Shown here: positions 54,233 to 64,000 of the stretch, one piece after another | Layout of the letters: every line of letters starts with the position of its first letter | How positions within the stretch are numbered: position 1 is the first letter of the stretch | DNA from: Axinella damicornis | Taxonomy: Eukaryota > Porifera > Demospongiae > Axinellida > Axinellidae | Direction: 5' to 3' | NCBI GenBank assembly: GCA_963931865.1 | Contig: OZ007518.1 | Span: forward strand, 8,732,361 to 8,796,360 | DNA: 64,000 nucleotides | The notes under the pieces: model-generated | Seen by the model: the letters and a program-made list of their open reading frames with translations, nothing else | What the model was told of the DNA's origin: nothing | Database searches by the model: none | Translations under genes and position numbers: made by a program

Positions 54233-57200
54233 CTGTCCAGAGTATAAACAATTCCATGCAGTTCCATTGTGAAACACTGTGACACAATGACATCATGATA
54301 GTTATTAAATACCATCTTGTGTGGGTGCAGTGGCTGGTGGTGTAGTGGTTAATCACTATATAGCTTGATCAGGAGGTTTGAATCCCATCATGACATAGAT
54401 GTTCTGAGCAGTTCTGAGCAGTGATTTTACTCAGCTCTGTCTACCAAATGTGGAGGTGTTTGTATTATGTGCTGAGAATCACTAGTGTATGGACACTGCT
54501 TCTGTCGGAGAAGATGTCATGTGGGTCCTGTGAGAATCTCCTCTGTTCCAGCTCGGTTCTGGACCTTCAATGCTTCACACCAGGCTAGCAGCAGGACCAG
54601 ACCTTGAGGGATAGGATGTTTGTTATCGTTTGTTTGGAGTTGTTGTTTATGTTGTTTTATTTAGTGGTATAATTATGCTGAGTCACTTATTATTACTGTG
54701 TGCAGTGTATGCGGGGTTTTTTTTTATTATTGTTGTCTAGTAATTCGTTATGTTGTGTATTGTTGCCATTTGCAGACACTTAATTGCATTATTGCTTACA
54801 GTTCATAAGTGAAGTGTATGAATATTCACTCAGTGTTTCAATGAATGTCAGATTGAGTACTAATAATTACCTGTATGAATTTGTGTATGGTTATAAAAGT
54901 TTTCCTGACAACCAAGCTCCCTCTGTTGTTGAACTATGCATCACATCTAAGGTTTTGGATTGGGTATGTCACATGAATGTGTGGACTTCATACACACATT
55001 AGCAAGCTATATAGCTAGCTACCTGGCAGATGGCCTCCAGCTACCGGTATGAAGATGATATTGTCATTGGAGTAAATAATTATTCTTCTATGAATTCTGT
55101 CCCCTGGACACCATTCAATAGTAGAGGTAGAGGCAGGGAGGTGGGATGGGAAAGAGTGGGATTAGTCAAGGCATAATCCCCCCCCCCCATATACACTCAT
55201 GGCAAACATGTAGCAAGGACACTATACTCCCATGTGAAGTTAGTTGCATTCATACCCACTGGCTATATTATTTTGCCTTCTAAGTAACAACATTTCCACT
55301 GCAGCAAAACTTACAACCCACAATCAATTGATTGTATGAAGCACATCTCAGCAGCATTCTTCTTTCTATTTCTGCAAACAGCTGATCCTCCCCAAGTTAC
55401 CACTCATCCAAAAGGGTTAAAGGACGCTGTTCCAGGCCAAGCTGCTACATTCAATGTTTGTGCCACTGGAACAGAGCCACTGAACTACAAGTGGCAGTGG
55501 AAGCCAGCTGGAGAGGAGGAGGGAGGAGGTGAGGAGTGGCAGCTGTGTGACATAGAGAACTCCGACGGCACTACTTTAACAATCCCCAGTGTTCAGAAGT
55601 TGAATGAAGGAAGCTACCAATGTGTTATCAGCAACTGTGCTGGTAGCCAGATTTCCACTGCAGCAAAACTTAGCATTGGTAAGAAACAATACATCAATTT
55701 CAATTGCATGAAGAATCAGGTTAACATTCTATTTCTGCATCGGTATGAATCCAGGTAGCAATCACAATAATTGTACCAGTATAAAACATCTCAGCTGCAT
55801 TCTGCTTTCTATTTCCACATACAGCTGATCCTCCCCGAGTTACCTCTCATCCTAAAGGAGTAAAGAATGCTGTTCCAGGCCAACCTGTTACATTCACTGT
55901 CCATGCCACTGGTGCAGAGCTTCTGAGCTACCAGTGGTGGTGGACACTTGTTGGGTCTGGGGACGAGAGTAGGAAAGAAGAGTGGCAGCTGTGTGATGTG
56001 AAGAGGTCTGATGGTCACACACTAACCATCTCCAGTGTTCAAAAGTCGAATGAAGGGAGCTATCACTGTGTTATCAGCAACTGTGCTGGTAGCCAGAATT
56101 CTGAACCCGCTGTACTTAGTGTTGGTAAGATTCCTATTTCTATAGCTCTTTACAGGTGCAAAGAATGACACAGCTGCATTTCTGCTTTCTGTTTGTAGCT
56201 GAACCTCCCAGGATCACCGATCACCCACAAGAGTTTATGGATGTTGTTCGTGGTACACCAGTGGACTTCACTATTGGAACCACTGGAACTGAACCGCTGA
56301 GCTACCAATGGCAGTGGAAACCAGCTGGAGAGGAGGGAGGGAGTGAGGAGTGGCAGCTGTGTGACCTGGAGGGACTTCAGACTGCTATGCTAAATATCCC
56401 CGGTGTGCAAAAGTCGAATGAAGGGATCTATCGTTGCATTATCCGTAACTGCGCTGGTAGCCAGACTTCCAACACAGCTACTCTTACTGTTGGTAAGAAA
56501 CTCAACAGCGCCCATTTTATATGAACCATCACTACACGTAACTAATATTTGTACTTCTATAGCTGAGGCTCCCAAGATCACCACACATCCACCAGAGCTA
56601 AAGGATGTTGTTCCAGGCAAATCTGTTACTCTCACCATCCAAGCAACGGGGACACAACCTCTGATATACCAGTGGCAGTGGACACCTGCTGGGGATGGAA
56701 AGGAGGAGTGGCAGCACTGTGACGTGGACAGCTCAGACAGAGCTTCACTAAAAATTCCCAGGGTACAGAAGACAAACGAAGGGATCTATCGCTGCATTAT
56801 CAGCAACCAGGCTGGAAGACAGACTTCTAAATCAGCAATGCTTAGCATTGGTAAGAATCCTGACATCAATCACAGCTGTATACGAACCATCACAGCTGTG
56901 TTCTGTTTCAATCTATACAGCTGATCCTCCCCAAGTTACCATTCATCCAAACTGGTTAAAGGATGTTGTTCCAGGCCAACCTTTTACATTCACTGTCCGT
57001 GCCACTGGCACAGAGCCCCTGAGCTACCAGTGGCAGTGGAAGCCAGCGGGAGAGGAGGGGGGGAGTGAGGAGTGGCAACTGTGTGACACGGAGAGCTCCG
57101 ATGGCACTACGTTAAGCATTCCCAGTGTTCAGAAGTTGAATGAAGGAAGCTACCAATGTGTTATCAGCAACTGTGCTGGTAGCCAGACTTCTGCTGCAGC

Positions 57201-60200
57201 AAAACTTAGCATTGGTAGGAATCCACACATCAATTGTAATTAGAGCATCTCATGATCAGCTGCATTATGCTTTCTACTTCCACATGCAGCTGATCCTCCC
57301 CAAGTCACCACTCTCACAACAGTGTTAAAGGATGCTGTTCCAGGCCAACCTGTTATGTTCACTGTCCGTGCCACTGGTACAGAGCCACTCAACTACCAGT
57401 GGCGGTGGAAGCCAGCTGGAGATGAGCAGATGGGAAGTGAGGAGTGGCAGCTGTGTGACACGGAGAGCTCCGATGGCACTACACTAAAAATTCCCAGTGT
57501 TCAGAAGCTGAATGAAGGAAGCTACCAATGTGTAATCAGCAACTGTGCTGGTAACCAGACTTCTGAAACAGCAAAGCTTAGAATTGGTACAAATGCATGG
57601 AGATATCATGTATGAAGCATCTCAGCAGCATTCTGTATGAACTGGTTTTATTTCTACATGCAGCTGATCCTCCCCGAGTCACCACCCAACCAATGGGGTT
57701 AAAGGATGCTGTTCCAGGCCATCCCATTACGTTCACTGTCCATGTCACTGGTACAGAGCCCATGAAATACCAGTGGCAGTGGAAGCCAGCTGCAGGAGAT
57801 GAGCAAGGGGGAACTGAGTGGCAGCTCTGTGACATGGAGTTGTCCGATGGCACTTCATTAAAAATCCCCAGTGTTCAGAAGTTGAATGAAGGAAGCTACC
57901 AATGTATTATCAGCAACTGCGCTGGTATTCAGGTTTCAACTGAAGCAAAACTTAGTGTTGGTAAGGTTCACATATCATTTGTAATTCTGTGAAGCATCTC
58001 AGCAGCATTCTACTTTCTATCCCTACTTGCAGCTGATCCTCCGAGAGTTACCACTCATCCTAAAAGGTTAAAGGATGCTGTTCCAGGCCAACCTGTTACA
58101 TTCAGCATCCAAGCTGAGGGAACAGAACCTCTGAACTATGAATGGCAGCACAAACCAAGAGGTGGGAGTAAGGAGGTCTGTGATGTGGAGAGGTTTCCAG
58201 GAGCAGACAGCTCGACACTAACCATTCCTAGAGCACAAAAGTCGAATACCGGAACCTACCACTGCACTGTCAGCAACTCTGCTGGTAGGGAGACCTCAGA
58301 CTCGGCAACACTCACTGTTGGTGAGTTAAGTTTATATGCATAGCTATGTGAACGAGTATGGCAGTAGTAAAGTAGTACTTCAGTTATCTACACTATTGGG
58401 GAGTAGACAGTAACAACACACATGGAGCAACATGTCTGAGAGAAAAGATATCGCAATTGTGAAGCTGGCTATCAGTAGGAGACATGCAGTGGGCTAATAT
58501 ATCACATTTCAAAGGCTTTGAGCGGCACAACCATTACAATATTGTTGTCTGGAAGTCAATACATATGTATCAATGCCTATTGGATGGGTAGATGTTACAT
58601 CAGAAGCTAATGCTCATTGTAAATAGGAGCGTCTAAGTGGCTGTACTTCAGAGTAAAATCAGTGCCAAAGGGCTACCAGACTTTTGTATATACAGTGTTT
58701 GCGTTCCTTCACGTGTATTGCTATTGATCTGTGTGACAATTCATATTCTCTAGCTGAACCTCCAAAGATCACCACTCATCCAAAGGATACTGTTCCTGGC
58801 AAGCCAGTATCATTCACTGTCCATGCAACTGGAGCAGAGCCTCTGAACTTCCAGTGGCAGTGGAAGCCCTGCATCGGGAAGGAGGATGGGAACGAGGAGT
58901 GGCAGAATGTTTCCTGCGATGGTTCTGTTCAGGGAACAGATACTCCCACACTGACATTCACTAGCAGCAAATCTTGCAGTGAAGGGCTGTATCGATGCAC
59001 AGTCACTAACTGTGCTGGAGAAGTACAGTCGAAATATGCTGATCACATTATTGGTGAGCTTGTCCATATAACTACAACATGTACATACCCATAGACTTAC
59101 ATGTACTCAAATCCAGAAACTGTTATGATAATTATAGCCACCATTACCACATCCTGGCTGTCATGTCATATTTCAGGTAGAATTACAGACCTGCGTGATC
59201 TGATGAATGAGATGAGTACGGTCTCTCAGTGGTATCTCTTGGGCATCTACCTGGGAGTTGACTTAACAGCATTAGCAACAGTTGAAGCAGACTATCAAAA
59301 GACTGAAGATCGTCGCACCCATACACTGATTCAGTGGTGGAATCGTGTGACCCCAACCTGGTCTGCTGTGGTCAAGGCATTAGTGGGGATAGGGAGAGAG
59401 AAACTGGCTGGTCAGCTTGCTAAAAAGCATGGTATGAACATATCATAGAATCTATATGTAGGGATAGAGTGGATATGCAATTATAATTATGCTAATAATA
59501 AGAAATGGCATCCTCCTCCTTATTTCAATTACACAGGAGTCCCCCTTCCTGACCGTGCTGATAGTACACCACTGGAGAAATTAAAAGCAGCTAATGCAGA
59601 ACAGAATGAGGTGAGATGCACATGAACTGTTGAGATTTACTAGTTTAATTTTTGCTGATTCTTGTTTAGCTACCTAAGGCTGCAGCATCAGAGTTGGTTG
59701 CTGAAGTCTGTCGTCACAGAGATGACCTGCAACGGATAGGTGGACGACTAATGGAGATCGAGCAACGTTCAAAGTTCTCAAGAGATTCGCAACTACCTTT
59801 GAATGAGGACACAACCAGCATCATGAACAAGCTGACTGAACTCAGCAAGCAAGTGCAGAAACTTTCCCAAGATAGGGACAACACTGAAACAAAGTTGCAG
59901 CGCAATGAAAGAGATCGTGCACTGCTACGTGAAATGCAAAAGGTCCACGATGAAGAGAAATGTCAACTCCTACAGAAGATAATTGATGACAAAGAAAGCG
60001 CAATTAAACAATTGCAGGAAGAGCTAAAGCAGAAGGATCGTAAACTTGAATGCACCAAACAAGAAGCCAAAGAATTGCAAGAGAAATTGTCCAAAGTTCA
60101 AGATGAACTGAAAGTGAAGCATGAAGGTATGAAAAAGTTGCAGAAAGAGAAAGACGAACTGACCAGATCTTATAACTCTGAGAAAGAAACTGTCCACAAG

Positions 60201-62551
60201 CTTGTCCAGAGTACATTTGCCCTAACATCAGATCGAGATGAAATGAAGGTACAGTGTTTCATTCACAGAGCAATTTATGACACTGCATAGCAGGTTACAT
60301 AACATTGTTACTTTGGTTTCCCTTAGCAACAACTGGTCACAACTGAAGATGAGTTGCAGTATACACTCCAACAGATTGAAGCTCGTGACTTGCGTATCAG
60401 CCATCTCACTAAGGAGGTTGAAACTCTGTCATATTCCCTCCACGAGAAGGAAACTACAGCAACACAACTTCAGAAATTATTCCAGCAAGTTAACAGCACC
60501 CCAGATCAGCTGTACAAGATACTCACACTAACAACTGAGATTGCTGAGCTAAGGCAGGAGCTGCAGGACGCAGAGTACCAGAAGCAGCAGGTTGTATTGG
60601 AGAGGGAAGTTGCAGTTCAAGACATGGAGGCCAAGCATGAAATTGAAGTGCAACTTCACAATCATCTTGGTAAGCTGTAGTTAACTGAAATCATACCACA
60701 TGCATACATTTTATTTTTGTTTTGTTTCCAGATGAACCTCCTGAGGTCCTAAACCATCCGGAAAGCCTAACAGAAATTTCCCCAGGCAAAACAGCTTCAT
60801 TTACAGTCCAAGCCACTGGAACAGAGCCTATGAGCTACCGGTGGGAGTGGAAGCCAGCTATGGACAGAGATGGGAGTGAGGAGTGGCAGCCATGCAATGC
60901 AGAGAGGTTTTCAGGAACAGAAACCTCCACACTAATCATCTCCAGTGTGCAGAAGCTGAATGAAGGGAGCTATCGTTCCGCGATTAGCAACTATGCTGGT
61001 AGCAAGACCTCTCAACCAGCTAAACTTGGTGTCGGTAAGAATGCAAACACTTACACCATGTTTGTAATTATGCATCATCGTACACACTTCTGCTATCGAT
61101 CTGTTACATAGCCAATCCTCCTAGAATCACCACTCATCCACATGAGTTGAAGGATGTTGTCCCAGGCACACCCGTGACATTCACTGTCCAAACCATTGGA
61201 ACAGAACCTCTGCACTACCAATGGCAGTGGAAACCAGCTGGAGAAGGGAGTAGCAGTGGGGAGTGGCAGCAGTGTGATGCAGAGAGGTTTCCAGGAGCAG
61301 ACAGCTCCACACTCACAATTTCCAGCGTGCAAAAGTCAAATGAAGGGAGCTTCCGCTGTGCCGTCAGCAACTGTGCTGGAAGCCAGACTTCCAAACCAGC
61401 AAAGCTCAGTGTTGGTATGAATCCATGTTTCATTGCTTTTGTATGGAGCATGCATCACTTTATTTTCTACTTTGTCTATGCAGCTGATCCTCCCAAAATC
61501 TCCAGTCATCCTCAAGATTTAAACAATGCCGTCCCAGGAAAATCTGTGGCATTCACCATCCAAGCAACTGGAACAGAACCTCTATGTTACCAGTGGCAGC
61601 AAAATCGAGCCGTGGAAGGGACTAGCTGTGAAGAGTGGCAGCAGTGTGGAGCAGAGAGTTTTCCAGATGCAAGCAGCCCCAAACTAATCATCTCCAGTTT
61701 GCAGAAGCTGAATGAAGGAAGCTATCGTTGTGTTGTTAGCAACTGTGCTGGTATACAGATTTCCAAACCTGCTAAACTTAGTGTTGGTAAGATTCCAGAA
61801 GTTTGTAGCTTTGGTACAAAGTGCAAAACCTATTATGCTTTCTACATGCAGCTGATCCCCCTAGCATCACGAAACATCCACAAGAGTTACAGGGAGCTCC
61901 CTCAGGCAAACCTGTATCATTCACTGTCCGAGCCACTGGAACAAAACCTCTCACTTACCGATGGCAGTGGAAACCAGCTGGAGAAGAGACTAGCAGCTGG
62001 CAGCAGTGTGATGCAGAGAGGTTTCAAGATGCATGCAGCCCCAAACTAACCATCTCCAGTGTGCAGAAGTTGAACGAAGGAAGCTATCGTTGTGTTGTTA
62101 ACAATTGCACTGGTACACAGATTTCTGAACCCGCTAAACTGAGCATTGGTAAGGTTCTGTAGCTTTATTAGGTGAAGTGAAGTATGTTATGCTTTAATTC
62201 TGTTTCTACATGCAGCTGATCCTCCCAGAATCACCAGTCATCCTCAAGAGTTAAATGACACTGTCCCTGGCAAACCTGTAACATTCACCGTCCGAGCCAC
62301 TGGAAGAGAACCCCTGACGTACCAGTGGCAGTGGAAACCAGCTGGAGTAGGGAGGAGAGAGTGGTGGAAACCAGCTGGAGAAGGGAGTAGGAGGAGGGAG
62401 TGGCAGTCGTGTGATGTGAAGAGGTTCCCAGGAGCAAATAGTTCAATACTAACCATCCCCAGTGTGCAGAAGTCAAACGAAGGCAGCTACTGCTGTACTG
62501 TCAGCAACCATGTTGGAAGCCAGACTTCCAAACCAGCCGTCCTTAGTGTTG
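53597..62551 (+). CDS. Candidate giant gene C (3' end outside the window)
   Basis: Exons: 53597-54161; Ig 55382-55678, 55825-56124, 56199-56492, 56563-56850, 56921-57214, 57290-57586, 57664-57960, 58033-58320, 58754-59053; Death 59177-59431; linker 59537-59610; coiled coil 59670-60248, 60327-60669; Ig 60732-61034, 61112-61414, 61484-61786, 61852-62148, 62216-62551. All are open and phase compatible. The short Ig and kelch exons would lie beyond 64000. Nine plus five Ig domains, as in gene A but with an intact exon 2. No signal peptide. Confidence 0.68.
54324..54450. repeat. tRNA-derived SINE in gene C intron 1
   Basis: TGGTGTAGTGG A-box and GGTTTGAATCC B-box, orthologous to 9836 and 33416, with a short CAGTTCTGAG duplication. 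Confidence 0.65.
55382..59053 (+). CDS. First Ig array of gene C (nine Ig exons)
   Basis: Nine open phase 1-1 exons. In subtype order they match the last nine of the sixteen in gene B (KRSDGHTL, EPPRITDHPQEFMD, EAPKITTH, PQVTIHPNWL and so on), not the first nine. The first exon has a Cys one residue after the usual B-strand position (FNVCATG). Confidence 0.87.
59177..59431 (+). CDS. Death domain exon of gene C
   Basis: 85 residues, almost identical to A (TALATVEADYQKTEDRRTHT), different from B. Donor CATG|GTATGA. Confidence 0.88.
59670..60669 (+). CDS. Coiled-coil region of gene C
   Basis: Exons 59670-60248 and 60327-60669, about 307 residues of heptad-rich sequence (KLSKVQDELKVKHEGMKKLQ and so on), close to A, slightly longer. 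Confidence 0.85.
60732..62551 (+). CDS. Second Ig array of gene C (five Ig exons)
   Basis: Five exons as in A. The first again lacks the F-strand Cys (SYRSAISNYAGS). The intron between the second and third exons (61415-61483) is 69 bases, a multiple of three, with no stop. The last exon has the WKPAG duplication (WKPAGVGRREW then WKPAGEGSRRREW). Confidence 0.85.
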
Positions 62552-62660
62552 GTAAGATTCTACCTCCTGTTAATACCCCAGCATATACGGTGGTCAGCCA
62601 ACTGACATGTGCATGTGAGATATAGCTGCAAATGATGGATCATGTACAGAGTACAAGTAC

Positions 62661-62702
62661 AGGAGCAAATAGTTCAATAGTGTGCAGAAGTCAAGCGAAG
62701 GG
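62661..62702 (+). pseudogene. Relic of an Ig exon (unit C)
   Basis: Same fragment as 18341 and 44297. Confidence 0.65.
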
Positions 62703-63110
62703 CACGTAACAAGCACAGAGACATGCGCAGAAAGAACTGCATGACACTCCATGGGAAGAGCCAAATAATAATTTTGTACATTTTGTTGTGAGGTAAAAAC
62801 ATATCTTCAAAAAAACAACAGTATCTTGTGAGCTAGATGGTTTCACAAGCAGATTTACACTTGGTGTTTCGGAACCACTGGTTCCCTTACAGGAGATTGG
62901 CCACCTTCCTTGTTCCTTCTCATATATATTTCCTGCATAACGAAAACAGTGGCAGCAAGAGAATACTTAATCCCTACTGCTATGGTAGTGAAGCAAGCCA
63001 CTTATAGCACTTTGTGCAATATTCTACACTTTTACCCAAACTTGCATGTCTCTAGTAAACAAGATTTTCTCCACCAGTTCCACCTCCAGTGCATGACTGT
63101 ACAGTGCCAC

Positions 63111-63408
63111 TAGTCTCGGTACCAGACTATTTGCGCATAGCGGAATAGTCTTGAAGACTGCCCATATACGACTGGTTCCGACACCCACCTTGTATGGGGT
63201 GGGCGATAAGTAGATAAGAACCACAGTGGCTCCATATATGGCACGTTTATTCCACGGCATTAAGTATACTGCTTGCGGGTAGTGTACTTAATGCCTTGTA
63301 ATTAACGTGCTGTATATGAACGTGCTGTGGCTCGCAGATACTTGGTGTCAGAACCAGTCAGTCTTCCAGACTATTCCGCTGTATGTGAATAGTCTGGTAC
63401 CGAGACTA
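63111..63408. mobile_element. TAGTCTCGG TIR element (unit C)
   Basis: Copy of 18791 with the same CAGTGCCAC duplication. Confidence 0.87.
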
Positions 63409-63426
63409 CAGTGCCACTACTAGAGT

Positions 63427-64000
63427 TAGCCTCGTTCCCAGGCCCCGCCCAGCTTTTCCTTGCTTACAGTACGGAAAAGCGGGAGAGGGCCTGGGATAAT
63501 TTATCACATGCGTGATGTCAGAGTTGAGAAAAGGGTAGAGAGAACTTAATTGAACGTGGGCGCACTGACCACAAATATGCAGCGCGAAGCCGGCTCATTC
63601 AGCGCTCGACCGTTAGCTGCGTGGAGATTGACGGTAGCCTTGTTTTGGCAGTCTATGTGAACAGTAAGTGTAGAGAACGACTCAGGAAACGGGTTGTTTC
63701 GACGTTCAATTCGGCCACTTCTCAGCAAGGCCATGCAACGGCCGCCTTGGCGTCTCACGCAGAAGTGATTCCAGAGTCTTTGAGCAGGAATAATGCGGCT
63801 GCTGTGTAGTATGGGGCAACGTGATAGCGCTGTCAGCCATACAATAGTCTCAAATAAGAAATACACGCACTGGTATAGAATTATAGTGCATGACTTGCGG
63901 TTTTGATCTCCCACACACAATTAAACGTGACGTTTATCACGTCAAAAAATATCCCAGGCTCTCCCCCTTTCTCGCGTGGGAGAGCCTGGGAACGAGGCTA
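63427..64000. mobile_element. Larger TAGCCTCG element (unit C)
   Basis: Copy of 19107; its right end GGAACGAGGCTA coincides with the window end. Confidence 0.75.

Noticed and set aside
61147..62049. A single 300-residue open frame
   Set aside because: It reads through two introns and leaves the Ig frame in its last third. The Ig exons with GT/AG borders explain it better, although the first intron may be retainable (see finding).

Overview
The window is animal genomic DNA, not bacterial. Coding sequence is split into many exons with canonical GT/AG introns, mostly 65-110 bases inside exon arrays, and intergenic DNA is rich in microsatellites, minisatellites, tRNA-derived SINEs and small terminal-inverted-repeat elements. 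A glypican, Death, Ig and kelch domains and very compact introns suggest an early-branching metazoan. My best inference is a demosponge of the Amphimedon type, but the species cannot be proven from the sequence. All genes I can support lie on the + strand. There is one 200-base assembly gap (49124-49323).

Layout: the window is a tandem segmental array. Unit A (about 5.5-23.1 kb) is joined to unique 5' sequence (1-5.5 kb). Unit B runs from about 29.3 to 49.1 kb, and unit C from about 50.4 kb past the window end. Each unit holds, in order, (1) a glypican gene (heparan-sulfate proteoglycan core protein), (2) a large multi-exon gene coding an orphan N-terminal domain, an array of Ig domains, a Death domain, a long coiled coil and a second Ig array, and (3) a truncated Ig exon followed by a six-motif kelch propeller exon. 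The exon phases of (2) and (3) match, so they may be one gene; the unit B model then codes about 2,917 residues with no stop or frame break. Unit C leaves the window before its kelch exon. Units B and C are each preceded by a 46-bp minisatellite.

The duplication breakpoint lies inside glypican intron 2. Only unit A has the complete glypican (6 exons, 491 residues, signal peptide, SGSG attachment site, GPI signal). Unit B has exons 3-6 with a nonsense codon in exon 4 and a 22-base deletion in exon 6, so it is a pseudogene. Unit C has open exons 3-6 but no signal peptide exon, and one of the conserved cysteines is replaced by Phe.

The Ig/Death gene is the most interesting content. The three paralogs carry 14, 20 and 14 full Ig exons, all phase 1-1. 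None has Cys at the canonical B-strand position, and the first exon has no signal peptide, so the Ig domains are probably cytosolic, as in MALT1-type Death/Ig proteins. With the Death domain, coiled coil and kelch propeller, this looks like a locally expanding family of giant intracellular signalling scaffolds. An innate-immunity or cell-death role is inference only.

The non-genic part holds a TIR-element family with TAGYCTCG ends and 9-bp target duplications, a stack of three adjacent TIR elements copied with every unit, a 428-bp insertion unique to unit A with an empty site in B and C, CA/TG tracts flanking glypican exon 5, and several minisatellites.
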